NCBI GenBank assembly: GCA_015178975.1
Contig: WHVD01000112.1
Span: 186,001-250,000, forward strand
Direction: 5' to 3'
Source: Hysterangium stoloniferum
Taxonomy: Eukaryota > Basidiomycota > Agaricomycetes > Hysterangiales > Hysterangiaceae
DNA: 64,000 bases
The translations under genes were made by a program, and so were the position numbers. Below, in pieces: positions 22,131 through 33,979 of this stretch (the stretch's first letter is position 1; the number at the start of each line of letters is the position of its first letter). Below the pieces are notes generated by a model. The model saw only the letters and a list, made by a program, of their open reading frames with translations. It did no database searches and was not told the DNA's origin.

Positions 22131-22890
22131 CAGGAGGATCTCATCGTTCCAATTTTTAACTAGCCTTGGAGGGTGAATAAAAGGTGAATAAACCTCCGTA
22201 GTTTGGGGCAATTTCAGAGCATGTCCAATCACTTCTCATTCAAATTCAGCTCGGCGCTGAGTCTGTGATGAAAACTGGGTTGATGGTACCTCTGAATTTG
22301 TAGGATTCGTGGTTTGTGACTATATATTGTAGGACTACATGTGTACATCTCACCAGGGATGATTATTATTGGACCGTTTTTGAACCGAACAGAGACAACT
22401 TGGTCAGGAATGTTTACACACCAATCCGAGACCGGATGTGGCCATTGCCGCTGTCTTGAAGGGAATTCCTGTCATTTTTGGTCTGGCCCCAGGATACTGA
22501 AGTTTAATTGTCATTGATAGTGTTCCCAACTGTATATTATTCAATGTAATCCCACTTCTCGAATAAGAAAAAAGCCATTTTACTTTCAACCATGACACTC
22601 AATAACACCCTTAAATACTATATTATGGGGTCACAATTGTCTAAACTATTATTAGATACTGTGTGAGCCTTCAGCAGAAGGCGTAAGAAAGTAGTAAAGT
22701 AACTACGTCCACTGGAATCAATATAGGGAAGGAAGGTGAGGGGATTTTGCTTCCGATGGCAGGGATGACATGCTGTGAATCCCATGTAAGCACAGCCATA
22801 AGGCTGTACCTTGGTGGAATTAACTCTCCAACCGATGGGGCATAAAGGCGAGGTGCCCCCTTCTAGTGTAAGTCAGACCGCTACCCACCA
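22131..22890 (+). repeat. Family M C-like, P and U2 sequence upstream of copy G
   Basis: A C-like stretch (to about 22310) is followed by antisense ORF P sequence (22320-22600, with YPGARPKMTGIPFK on the minus strand). A deletion junction then leads to U2 (about 22600-22870). U1 is missing here compared with copy B. Confidence 0.5.
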
Positions 22891-23527
22891 ATGTCTACTT
22901 TCAACGAGACGACTCCGGGGAATCACGATTCGGCAACGGCTGGGATCGACCTTGAAGACATTGAGAAACTCCCACCCTTAGTTTCCCCTGGTGTATTGAG
23001 TTCAGAGCAATGGGACGAGAACATTAAAGGGATGAGAGAGATGTTCAGGAAGAAGCTTCGAGAACGATGGGGTTGTAACGAACCTGGCCATGATTTATAT
23101 TATCGGGCCCCGGATGGTAGGCAACACATACAGCTGTCTGCAAACCATATAGAGATTTGGGTTGATGAGTGGGTGAGTAAAGTATAATGCTATTTCCATG
23201 TGATGTGTCACATGCTGCGTATTCAGTGTCAAGGAGAAACGGGCTGCCATGCCCACCGAATATTGTTAAGATATCCACCAACACGGCATCCAACCTCAGC
23301 CCCTATTGCAGTCATGCCGATGACTGGGGAATGATCTCGCGGAGTCAGGGACAATGTCAAGTATTGACATTGGCCCAGGGTATTGCTGTGGAGTCGGTTT
23401 GGAATGGGTTGGGATGAAAGTCCTTCACAGTGCTAGGACAGCTTCACTGATCGCAAAGCTGACAATATACCGGGAAATCGCCCGTTTGTTACGAGACAAT
23501 GGTGCCTTTGGCAAGTTTCTACGCAAG

Positions 23528-23906
23528 TGTAATGTATTCAGGGGATTCTCTTAGATAGCTCAATATATGCTATAGTGTCACAGAGCTTCAACAATAAAAC
23601 AAGCAAAGGTCCAGTAATTTAAATACTGATAGATTAATGAGCTGCACTATTAAGCTTAAACAACTTAAATCAATGCTTATTTTGATTATTGAAAGGTTCA
23701 AAAGAACAATATATGACTCTTTTAGCATTAATTACGTAATAATAGCATAATATGAGTCCATATATGCTATTATTTATGTGAAGCCAAAAGGAATAAGGCC
23801 TATTTTTCACAATAAACATAGTAAAAATACAATAAAAATTCGAAAGAATATTAAATAATCCACAGAAAATTAAAAGAATATTATGAGATGATGCTGATAC
23901 ATCACA
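23528..23906. mobile_element. Solo LTR (family D) with 5-bp target duplication
   Basis: This is a 379-bp AT-rich insert beginning TGTAATG and ending CATCACA, flanked by GCAAG at 23523-23527 and 23907-23911. It splits E2 of copy G exactly where uninterrupted copies read on from CTACGCAAG to CATCTTACG. No other member of this family was noticed. Confidence 0.88.
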
Positions 23907-24028
23907 GCAAGCATCTTACGCTGCCAAAAATGGGAAGACTGGTTCAAGACAGTGCTGATTTAGTGAGGTAGGGATACCTCAAGTATTTAATACACTGGAA
24001 ATACTCACATCTGAGTTGTAGACCTATA

Positions 24029-24338
24029 TGTTGAAATCTGCTAGCCTGGGAATCACAGTACGAGGACTCTCTACTGTTGGAGTGTAGCCACTAAGAGTAG
24101 AGCGGGTAGATGCTAAGCCGGTGATATTGCTAGGCTTTCAGATGAGGGATCTACTCCTCATCTGAACTAGCTATATACTAGTATACATGGCCTGTGCACT
24201 GGTCTGTGCATGATGGTGTGCTACGGATCTAGTGAACTCTAACTAAATATATCAATCACATGTGTGAACCAGCCGGAACCTATACAGTCACAAGATGAGA
24301 TATGAGATTACAGTTAATCACGTTATCATATTCTAACA
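24029..24338. mobile_element. Solo LTR (family B), second member
   Basis: The 310-bp insert runs from TGTTGAAATC to TTCTAACA with CTATA at 24024-24028 and 24339-24343. It lies in intron 2 of copy G. It is similar over its length to 13925-14238, including a shared 20-bp stretch around AGTAGAG and GTGCACTGGTCTGTGCATGA. Confidence 0.9.
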
Positions 24339-24680
24339 CTATATACCCGCCTCAAATTTGGAGAAGAGTGATGGAAGTTTTAACAGTTTCCCGATATTTT
24401 CACACATACGGGGGAGCAGAAATGGTCACACTACCAAGCTTATGACATTCTTGGCTTGGGCCTTCTTTTACTGCCCCAGTGTTTATAGAGACGCGTCACC
24501 AACGGCGATTATGTCATCACTATACAACATTTTAGTCAAGTCACCGCTGCACACCAACTTGGATGAGGTTGTATCAACATTTATCATACACATCGTCCAT
24601 TCTCTATCAGAATTTGATCAGGACTTACCCCTTTTTGTCCTTACGTATATCATGGAAGCGATCTGCCACGTGCGTCCACT

Positions 24681-25397
24681 TTTTTTTTTTTTTAAAATAC
24701 ATTTATATACCGCATCGCATAATGAAGATACATAGCGGTTGGGGAGAGAACTACCCTAACGGTTGGTGGAGAAAAGGTGGGATGTGAATGCAGTGGGTTG
24801 GGATATGTGGGAGGGTCTAATGCAGGGTGGGGGTGATTAGGTCTTCTGGAAAGTGTCTGAGGTGGCAATGAACTCGGCTAGGGCTTCAAGGCCCTTGTGT
24901 GTGCCGAGGATGATGGGGAGTGACAAGTATTGAGAGGTGGCCTGGAGGAGATGGCGGTGGAGTCGAGATTGCATGTCGGTTTCGCCACAGGGGCAGGTGG
25001 TGGGGAGGTCGGGGAGGAAGTGGTTGTAGTAGGCGCCGAGGAATCCATGGCCAGTGATGGTTTGGATGATGCATGTGTGGACATGGCAGGGGCCCCCATA
25101 TTCTTTGTGGAACTTGGCCAGTTTGAGGGCAGGGGGTTTGTGGAGTCCAACGGCAGCGAGGTTGGTGTGGGGTAGGTGGTGCCAATCCTGGTGCCAGAGT
25201 TTTAGGGAGCGCGCTTTTGCATGTTCCAAGGCCCAGGAGACTGTGGAGTGCAGGATGGGGGGGCACAGGTTGACGGCTTCCTTTGCAAGGGAGTTGGCCT
25301 CCTCATTGCCTTGGAAGCCATGGTGGCCTGGGACCCAGGAGAGGGAGACATCATGGGAGGGGTTGGTTAGGAAATTGTCAATATGCTTTCGAAAGAT
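24681..25397 (-). mobile_element. 5'-truncated Tad1-like LINE with 15-bp target duplication
   Basis: The minus strand encodes the C-terminal part of a non-LTR retrotransposon ORF2. It has an RNase H end with SWVPGHHGFQGNEEAN, a cysteine-rich tail (TCPCGETDMQSRLHRH), and a terminus near LGTHKGLEALAEFIATSDTF. A 13-base T run at 24681 is the 3' poly(A) seen in antisense. CCACGTGCGTCCACT occurs at 24666-24680 and 25398-25412, and the empty site is present in other E3 copies (for example near 3627). No reverse transcriptase remains, so it is dead on arrival. Confidence 0.93.
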
Positions 25398-26169
25398 CCA
25401 CGTGCGTCCACTATCTGTAGAGGAGCTCACGGGGATCAGAGGTTGCATTAAATTCTGGTTACAACCATGCGTCGTGCCATCACACCATTTCATCCTTCCC
25501 ACCAAAACCATAGCAGAGAATATCAAAGACAACAACTGAACTTTTATGAATATCCTATACGGCTTCTCATGTGTTGCATGCACCAAGATGCATGGTTTCG
25601 AGACATCACTGGAGCTGTATTGAGGGTTTTATTGGACGACATACACATGCATATAGCCTCATTTACACTTCATCTTGATTGGTACACGTCGAACTCACTG
25701 TCTCGGAGTATTTTCTCCTTGGAAACATTCTTCAACGACAGCACGCTTCTCACCGATCAGGTCAACCAGCTGAATGTCGTTTCTTCGTTCATTGGGCCCA
25801 TCATACGGTACGTTCACTATGCTTTATCTTCCAGCACCGTCTTACATCCACCCACGAAACTGTCCTACCAGTCTCATTCTGACCCAGACGACTCCTAATC
25901 GGGATCTCCTTGGGAATGGTGAGCGAATAATCGCATTGACTCTGAAGCTGATAGCTGGATCTTCCGAGCCTGAATCTGCGTTGATCACGGTGTGCAGCCA
26001 TGATACCATCCCCATTCTCATTTCTCTTCTTCCACATTGTGACATTATGCGTGGCACGACCAACGAGAAATTCTTCAATTATTTGGTTAAAGATTTAGAT
26101 TTCACTGCGCGGTCCTTCCTTTGCGTGGTCGCCACACCTTCCACTTGTGTGTCAGTATGGTCAAATTAG

Positions 26170-27180
26170 ACCCCCCTATCAGTGTTGAAGGCACATAGTT
26201 GCCCTGACAAAGGTCTTACACCATCGATTGAACACACTTTCTAATCATTTCTCTTTGATGATGCTGACACATCTCAACCAAAACTAGGATTGCAGCCGGG
26301 GTTGCAGATGTTATAAATCTATATGGTTTGAACTATGGAAGAACTATATAGTCACTTTTCATTGTCGCGGCGAGCTCCTCAGTTGTCCGCATAACTGTGT
26401 TGAATACATTTGGGGGCACTAGCCGTGATTAGACTATCATCCGCATTTTAAAGTAAGATATCACTAAAGGTCTGAAAAGGTCTCCCCCACCCCCAATTGG
26501 ATGCTTGTCTCGTTCAGGCTCATCATACCTTCAGGGTAATGTTCAATCGACAAGATCCATGATCTTCCCACCCAGAGCCTCCACACCGTGTGAGTCAATG
26601 TCCTGGCCGAATTCCTTAAACTAATTCTCTTCCATTGAAAACTTAACAATAAAGCTGCCATAGGCCGAGCAAATATAAGAGCCCATACAGTCATTTTTTG
26701 TCGCCGTGGTGCGCTCTGCATGTTGCACGCGCTGATGCCATACATGCATTGAATACACTCGCGGCCACCACCAGCGGCTAGACTGATGTCCTATTTATGA
26801 ATGACAATCATTTCAAACAGGACGAGAACTTGAGACTTGTATGAAGCTACCTAATTTGATACAATTTAAAAGTGAAGATAGTCACTTGTAATAGTCGCGG
26901 TGAGGTTCTCTACACTGGTGTTGAATATACTTCAATGACTACTCGCTGAAATCACATATACTAGCAGTAACAATGTCAATCAAATACCACTACGGCCTCT
27001 CAAAGAAGGCGGTCGCACCATTCTTCTCGTGTCTGTTGTTTGGGAGAACAGGAAGCTGGGGCCAAACCAATGGACAACACCATGATCAAGACACTGACAT
27101 TTCTTCACATGTCGTGAGTTCTCACCTTGTATAAGGGAAAGGTAGCTCGTGGTCATGTCAGGCGGAATCCCATATCAACT
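26170..27180 (+). repeat. Family M blocks C and D following copy G
   Basis: The same order as after copy B, with C subunits near 26330-26410, 26670-26760 and 26870-26940. It breaks at about 27185 into a diverged family M copy. A recurring antisense ORF (26464-26745, starting MYGISACNMQSA) matches 4541-4945. Confidence 0.6.
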
Positions 27181-27184
27181 AAGA

Positions 27185-28990
27185 GTTGAATAATAGCCAC
27201 GACCCGCCACGTGGAGCAGTCACATCTAACAGCCACAGCAATGTTTGGATTATATGAGCCTGGGGTGTCATGGCGAACAGTTCACTGAGCAAGACAGAGA
27301 ACAAATTATATTCATGTTCGACGGTCAGCCACCTCCTGACAAATTGCTCTGACCTCCTCTTGCATATTGCAGCAGACGTTTCAATTAGTCATCTTTCTCT
27401 CAGACATTTGGGAAGATGCAAACCCCATGATATGGCAAGGGCACACGAGGAATACCACCCTCATTGAGGCGACAAAAAGTTGTTTAAACTAGAAATCTTG
27501 TGGTGGGATGATGATAGAATTGAATATGGATGGCCATTATTCAAGCAACAGACGGCTTGAGTTTAATTCTCGCTGCACGACTGTTGTCAAACTGGATATT
27601 TCACTGCCAAGGAGAGACAAATTACCATGACCCCCTGACTATGGTTGGGATGCTAGGGAATCCACGAACGCCACATCCTGCATTACCCGGTATTTCAGTC
27701 ATACCGCGGACTGGGGAATGGTCTCACAGCATCCTGGCTTGACAGGTTCCTGACCCAGAATTACACTCTGGCAAGACTTGGCAGACTAATTCAACAGAGC
27801 ATTGACTGAATGAGGTAGGGATAGCTCAGTGTCAATCATTAAATACACTCAAAATACTCACGTCTTCTTAAACCCACAAAATTCCGGAAGAAGCGTCGAT
27901 TATTTTATCCCTGTTCTGGTGGTGTTCACTTTATATACAGCAGAGAGATCACACTGCCAAGCTCCTGACATCTTTGGGTTTTACCTTCATATGGTGCCCC
28001 GGTGTCAATCAATTGCAATGAGGTTATTATTTTATAATAGTACCGCCAAACCACCACTAAACCCCAACTTTGATGATGTTGTATCAACATTTGATCATCA
28101 AGATACTTTACTCATTGGCGGGCTTGCATATTTCGGGGAAACCATCTACCACGTGCGTCAGGAGTGTGTAGAAGAAGTCACTGCGATCAGAGGCTACTTG
28201 AATTCTTGTTATGGCAGTGCATCACGCCATCACACCTTATCCTGCTGACGAAAACCATTGTCTCCAGAATAGCCAGTAACGACATTGAGATCCTATTCAG
28301 CTATTTGTGGGTATTCTTAATGCAGCTCTGCAGACTCCGTGACAAAAGCTGGATTGATGATACCTTTGAATTTGTAGGGCTCGTGGTTTGTGACTAATAA
28401 TTCAAACTAGATATATATATCTCACAGGCAATGTCTATTCCCAGACCATTCTTGAACCGAACTGTGACGACTTCATTAGGAATTCTTGAACCAGTCCAAG
28501 ACCAGGTGCGGCCTTTGCCCCTATCTTTGAAGGGAATTACTGTCCTTTTCGGACTGGTATTATCATATGGATGGTTCATCGTGAGTGGCAATAATGGATT
28601 TACATTGTCATCGTTGCATTGAAAAGCTGTGTCCACGCATCAAGAGTATGAGCCTGGGGCAAAACATTCTACTTGGCAAGACAGGTAATGATAAAGCTAG
28701 GTGCAAGCAAGTATTGCCTGACATAGGATTATGTGTGCAGTTTATTAATAGAAATTCTGATGGACATGCCACAATCGAAGATAATCCAAGTTCGACCATT
28801 ACGTAACTCAATAAAATCTACCCTGAGAACTCTGGTCTTACCTTACTCTTTGTCTTGTTCAGACAATCTAGAAAATTTAAGGTGTTTAATGTGGCAAGGG
28901 TGCATGAAGAAACCACACTGCTTGCCATTAACCTGACTAGACCATCATTGACCCTAGTTTCTTCTCATTGAAAGTTTTGATAAAATTAAA
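27185..28990 (+). pseudogene. Diverged family M copy, subfamily 2
   Basis: The frame near 27415 reads GRCKPHDMARAHEEYHPH, then KLFKLEILWWDDDRIEYGWP, closely matched at 47441-47674 (-). E2-like sequence (27610 on) reads CQGETNYHDPLTMVGMLGNP and TGEWSHSI. E3-like sequence (27880-28260) keeps PLNPNFDDVVSTFDH and VTAIRGYLNS. From 28390 come antisense ORF P and U1-like sequence (NSDGHATIED, HEETTLLAINLTRPSLT). The copy is many substitutions away from copy B and lacks E1. It is probably old and inactive. Confidence 0.55.
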
Positions 28991-29330
28991 CAGGAAGTGC
29001 GAAATTTCACCGGATAAAGTCTGCGGTTGACAGCGCCAACTTGAATACGGCACCCAGTGAGCATTGCTCTGGAGTGCATTTATATTATGCTTGGCGATGC
29101 CACTTCTGGAATGTCAGAAAAAACTCTGACACTCAATAATATTATACTATGGGGTAACAATTGACTGAACTATTATTAAATGCTGTGTGAGCTTCAGTAG
29201 AAGGTGTAAGAAAGTAGTAAGGTAACTTAGTTCGCCAAATTTAGCTTCCATCCGCCCTTGTGGGATACCTTTAGACGATCAATCACACTACTATCCCGCG
29301 CAGGCACCCCTTTGTATTATGTAATGAGAC
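28991..29330 (+). repeat. U2-like tail of the subfamily 2 copy
   Basis: From 28991 to about 29280 the sequence resembles the U1-U2 junction of other copies, for example the CTGTGTGAGC word before a GTAAGAAAG stretch. It then fades into spacer. Confidence 0.45.
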
Positions 29331-31140
29331 GGTGTTTCCCACGCTGTTTGGTTCCTGTGGTTAATCGAAAAAAAAAAAAAAAAAAAATTATATAGGAAAG
29401 ATGAGGGATCGTCAGCACTCGACGAGGATAATGACCGACGCTGACGCTGATGTTCAATAAATACCAACCAGGCGTCTTCCAAGGCAAAGTTTTCGGTGGC
29501 AGTGGTGATGGTGACACCTTTTTATTGTTCATCTACTTGAGTATACCTGAAACTGCTCTTCGCCGTTAATTCAGTGAAGCTATTTGAAAGGGTAGCACAT
29601 GATGAAATCCAGATTTATTTATATTTAAAAAAGGAAAGAAAAGATATGTGATTAATTACTTCTTAATGCATGAGATGGGACTCTGACCGTGATTTTCTAT
29701 ATAGCGGTTTCCCAAAATGGAGATGAGGAGAGACTACACTTGCTGCCTGAGGCACATATACAGCATTAAATGTGAGCATCTACATACCTGGTTAAATTTT
29801 GGAAAAAAGATAAACATATCACTGATATAATAGATGCTTTTAGGCTGTGAAGGCATTGAGTGGGATACTTTGTGACAGGTGGCAAGTGAAGTACACGATT
29901 TATGTTGACAATTGGAGGTCACCAAGAGGCCAGTCTTGCTTGGGCTCCTAACAACACCTTCAGTTGGCAGTTTTGGATTGGTAATACTTTTTTTTTTTTT
30001 TTTCATATAGGAGGATATCTGAAAACTATTAAGTATACCAAATTCTAATGTACTCTAAACATCATTTAAACATCTGGGATGTGATTCAAACATAATTTGG
30101 TTTTTAAAACTTTCAAAAAGTTTTAAACTCTCTCATACAGTACAAACTAAAGAATCTCTCCAGACACAAGTAGACAATAAAAAAAATTAGCAGTTTGAAA
30201 CACTAATACTTTTAAAAAATAGATACCTTTAGATAGTCCATTCCATACATATGTATATCATTGGCACCTCTAAATACATATGTATTACTTCAGAATAGAT
30301 CTGTCAATCTGAACAGATTTCTACTTGATTCAACATACCCAGAATATATAGGTAATTTCACTTAATAAAGAAGGCCATAGGATGAAAAATTTCCAATGAC
30401 ATCTCATATATTTTACTAGGAAATAACTACATTACAGCTTTTAAAAGACAAAGTACCAATAAAAGTATTAGTAGGCATCTGTAAAAGGAAGGAAATTATA
30501 TACAATGGAATTTGTTAAATAACTATGGGTTGTATAAGATGTAATATGGAGAACTATTTCTGATGGTTGTTTTTTGATAATATAATTGTTTCAGAATAGA
30601 TATCACTATTTAAAGATGGAGTTTTGTAAAAATAAGACTTTTATTAGTAAATATTTGAGATTATAGTAATTATAAACACCCTCCATATACAGTCTTGACA
30701 TTTACTGGGATTAGGTGGAGCTAAGGTAATTGGAAATACCGCTCAAATGATGGGACCATTGGTTGCAAGGTTCTATATATTTGTGAGACCACACACTTGA
30801 TTCCAATTAGCAAATTTTACAGGAAATCATCAATTTTGGTAAAGAGCATTTTGCTACACAAACATCTAGTGAACCTGGCCCCAATGTCGGATGAGGAATT
30901 GGTTTGGCTATTGGTTATTTTTTTTTACTTTAACTTCTGCTGTGATGCAACAGCAGGTGAGTCAGGCATATGTCAGTCTACAGATTTTGAAATATTGATG
31001 ACTGTGTTATAGTTTTTCTGGCACTCTATGAGCAACGGTGTATTAGCTTGCTCAGCTCTTATTGCTTCAAATTATGAGAGAGGCGTTTTCCTTGCTCCTG
31101 CCACCCATCCTGCACACTCATAATTTCAAATAACATCAAA
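29331..31140. other. AT-rich spacer without a recognised gene
   Basis: Contains a 20-base A run (about 29367-29386) and a T run (29989-30003). ORFs are short and unconvincing; the one at 30797-31012 resembles nothing I know. Part of it may be decayed flanking exons of the transferase-like fragment downstream. Confidence 0.4.
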
Positions 31141-31149
31141 AATCGTGAA

Positions 31150-31500
31150 TACCATATACTGATCCACCTAAGCACAAGTCTCTGGTGGACAGGAAAGAAT
31201 GTCACTGACCAAGTAATCACACCATTCTAATATTATTACATATAAGTTGGGTCAAAATGGTGGGGGAAAAAACATGGTGAGTACTCACCAGCTGCTAATG
31301 TACCTGCACATCCCATAAATTGTAGTTGTACAGGGGCAGGATGAGTGGCAAAAATGACATTGTGTGTGCCCTTGGTGTGGCCTCCAAAATTGATGACTGC
31401 CACCACATACATTCAATGGTACTGTTGTGTGTGTGCCCTGTCAACTTTTCTGAGGATGCCCAACCGTGACTTTGAGAGTCTTGTTTAACATTCATATGGC
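31150..31500 (-). pseudogene. O-GlcNAc transferase-like gene fragment
   Basis: On the minus strand the frame ending at 31289 reads VAVINFGGHTKGTHNVIF and then HPAPVQLQFMGCAGTLAA. A 62-bp GT-AG intron (31227-31288) follows, then WCDYLVSDILSCPPETCA. This matches the catalytic-domain signature of O-GlcNAc transferases (a GGYTKGARNEIF type, then PAPxQxxxxGYxGTxGA and a DY-SD segment). The join across the intron is convincing. A stop in the first exon and loss of the upstream frame mark it as a pseudogene piece. TPR repeats are not seen. The normal role is adding N-acetylglucosamine to serine and threonine. Confidence 0.7.
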
Positions 31501-32021
31501 AAGTCATTCTGCACATTACTTACACTGTGATAAGAATGCACTGCTGATGCTGTTCAAGGGATAATCATTTGCACTCTGTCACATGTGTCAATATGGGTGA
31601 TATCATCCAATGAAGATTCCAACTAACATACTGTATACTCCATATGTTTACCAGCATGGCACGGTCAGTCTTTATTCCAGCTCCAGTATATTTCAACTGC
31701 CCATCTACAGTGCAAAATAACCGGGGCAGGAGTTAACAAATATCAGAAAGCGCCAATGAATGAGTCACCAGACTCTTCGTCTCCAGCCACAGAGGAAGAA
31801 CAGGTAGCAATATCTGCAGCAACAGAAAAGACTGTGTAAAAGATCGTGAAGATGTTTTAGCTGCTAGTGCAGCCACTTTATCGACTGATCCTTCTACCAA
31901 TGAGTTGGTACACCCTCCCTGTTTGTTCCCACAATGTATCCCCCTCCTCTGAGTGAAAAGGCAAGAGGAAAGTTACGCGTGCAAAGCCCTTCTCTAGATG
32001 GTAGTGACAGTGCAATATTGG
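31501..32021. other. Spacer, no recognised gene
   Basis: About 520 bp between the transferase fragment and the large solo LTR. A plus-strand frame around 31745-31845 is serine and glutamate rich, but too short and ambiguous to call. Confidence 0.35.
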
Positions 32022-32026
32022 GATAT

Positions 32027-32844
32027 TGTTAGGATACACATACAGGGCGGGCTTCCAGAGAAACCCGTGGGATATCCAGTAGGACTTGGCTTCAGCTTAC
32101 AGGCTGCGCCCTTGCAAGATCGTATTGTCCAATTTCAAACAGGTGGATGGGAATCCTGGGGAGTCCAGGCAGGGTTCATGGGTTGAGGGTCATAGGTCAG
32201 AGGCTGTGGGTCATAGGTCGAGATAGGTGAGAGTGATAGATGTGCCAGAGCCCATGGGCTCCGACTAGCATGAGTGGTGTAATTCAAGTAAGGGTTTAGA
32301 GCAGAAAATGTATTAGATTACTGGGGGGAATCTAAGCCGATTTTCTGACTGGATTGTATGTACAACATCTTCCAGTTTAAATAGACCATGGAGTGAATGA
32401 CATACCAAATCCAGTAATGATGAAATGAAACTAACAAAACATAAAATGAGAATAGTAAACGCCAAATTGGGTGTTAGGAATGGGACAGAATGGAGCAGAG
32501 TCTGAATCATGACAAATCATAACCCATAACGGGAAATGGAGCGGGAGTGGAGTCCAAAACGTGACAGGTCATTTGACTAAAACGGGAATGGGGCTCAGTT
32601 AGAGCGATGATGGGATTCTGAGTGGGGTCTGGTGACTGATGCGTGGGATGAAGACAGACATAGACAGAGATGGAGTCCAGGGGAAGTCCAGTGACTGATA
32701 TATGACATAATGAGGTTGAACGTGGACAAGTATTGACGTATGGAGTCTGGGTGGGAATTCCTGTAAACAGACAATTGGTGCATCTACGGCACAGGTGCAT
32801 ACGAGTTAGTGCCTGGAGTCCGGCAGGATTTTCTGATTGTAACA
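32027..32844 (-). mobile_element. Solo LTR (family E, gypsy) with 5-bp target duplication
   Basis: 818 bp, TGTTAGGATAC to TTGTAACA as read on the plus strand, flanked by GATAT at 32022-32026 and 32845-32849. The same LTR borders the gypsy gag at 50.0 kb and forms the nested pair at 55.7-57.3 kb. A TATATAA-type box read on the minus strand in sister copies, and the gag orientation, suggest minus polarity. Confidence 0.88.
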
Positions 32845-32960
32845 GATATACAAGTTACTAGAGTGCCAGCAGATTGTGGTGACAGAAGAATGGGTCAAAT
32901 CATGGTGGAAGGGACTTCCTATGGACTCTGTTTTACTTGCAGTCACTAAGGTACATTTAA

Positions 32961-33288
32961 TTAATCCTTTTGATTGTTCTTCAAATAATCATACCAAGGA
33001 GATCCCGATGAGGACTCGTGTGGGTCAGAATGAGACTGGTAGGACAGTTTCGTGGGTGGATGTAAGACGGTGCTGGAAGATAAAATATAGTGAACGTACC
33101 GTACGATGGGTCCAATGAACGAAGAAACCACATTCAGCTGGTTGATGTGATCGGTGAGAAGCGTGCTGTCGCTGAAGGAGATTTCCAAGGAGCCAATACT
33201 CCAATACAGTGGCGTGTACCAATGAAGATGAGGTGTCAATGACCCTATATGCATGTTTATGTTGTCCAATAAAACCTTCAATACAGCT
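32961..33288 (-). pseudogene. Family M copy H: 3' half of E3
   Basis: The minus frame reads INMHIGSLTPHLHWYTPLYW and LLTDHINQLNVVSSFIGPIV, continuing past the intron 3 donor to about 33000. It is fused at 33289 to an inverted E3/E2 junction through a 54-bp palindrome. The segment 32845-32960 is spacer. Confidence 0.75.
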
Positions 33289-33342
33289 CCAGCGATATCT
33301 CGAAACCATGCATCAAGATGCATGGTTTCGAGATATCGCTGG
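33289..33342. repeat. Perfect 54-bp palindrome at an inversion junction
   Basis: Arms of 26 bp (33289-33314 and 33317-33342), separated by AA, are exact reverse complements. Both arms are E3 sequence (GCGATATCTCGAAACCATGC). The right arm leads into E2 of copy H. It looks like a fold-back rearrangement product with very recent or highly constrained arms. Confidence 0.95.
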
Positions 33343-33979
33343 CAGCGTAAGATGCCTGTGTAGCAACTTGCTAAAGGCACCATCGTCTCGTAACAAACGG
33401 GTGATTTCCCGGTATATTGTCAGCTTTGCGATCAGCGAAGCAGTCTTAGCACTGTGAAGGACTTTCATCCCAACCCATTCCAAACCGACTCCACAGCAAT
33501 ACCCGGGGCCAATGTCAATACTTGATATTGTCCCCTGACTCCGTGAGATCATTCCCCAGTCATCGGCATAACTGCGATATGTGCTAAGCTTGGATGTCGT
33601 AGTAGTGGATATCTTAACAACAGTGGGTGGGTCATGGCAGGTCGTTTCTCCTTGACACTGAGATCTGCCGCATGTAACACAAATCACATGAAAATAGCAT
33701 TATACTTTACTCACCAACCAGTCAACCCAGACCTCTATATGGTTTGCAGACAGCTGTATGTGCTGCTCATCATCGAGGCATCCCTGGTTCGTTACAGCGC
33801 CATCGTTCTTGAAGCTTCTCCCTGAATATCTCTCTCATCCCTTTAACGATCTCGTCCCGTTTCTCTGAAGTCAATACACCCGGGGAAACTAAGGGTGGTA
33901 GCTCTTCAATGTCTTCAAGGTAGATCCCAGCCGTTGCCGAATCACCATTGCCCAGAGTGGTCTCGTTGAAAGTAGACAT
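33343..33979 (-). pseudogene. Family M copy H: E1 and E2
   Basis: E1 starts at 33979 (MSTFNETTLGNGDSATAGIY) and loses frame near its end. E2 (about 33345-33662) is open, with YADDWGMISRSQGTISSIDI and GYCCGVGLEWVGMKVLHSAK, and stops at HRHLTLP where the palindrome begins. E3 is present only as the fused fragment on the far side of the palindrome. Confidence 0.75.

Larger units (their letters stand above)
22891..26169 (+). pseudogene. Family M copy G: E1 to E4 carrying three insertions
   Basis: E1 (22891-23166) is intact (MSTFNETTPGNHDSATAGID). E2 (from 23228) is out of frame early, recovers at SSIDIGPGYCCGVGLEWVGM, and is split by the solo LTR at 23528-23906. Intron 2 contains the family-B LTR (24029-24338). 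E3 (from about 24347) is split by the LINE at 24681-25397 and resumes with VRPLSVEELTGIRGCIKFWL. E4 ends at 26169 (SVWSN). The intron 3 donor GTACGT (25808) and its acceptor are retained. Removing the insertions leaves the same layout as copy B. Confidence 0.75.

Noticed and set aside
24900-25270. Proline/serine-rich minus ORFs and glycine-rich plus ORFs
   Set aside because: They are alternative frames of the GC-rich LINE segment.
24837-25586. 249-codon minus-strand ORF as a gene
   Set aside because: It joins antisense E3 sequence to the LINE RNase H tail across the target duplication, so it is an insertion chimera.
30797-31012. 71-residue ORF in the AT-rich spacer
   Set aside because: Short, contains low-complexity T-rich sequence and has no recognisable feature.
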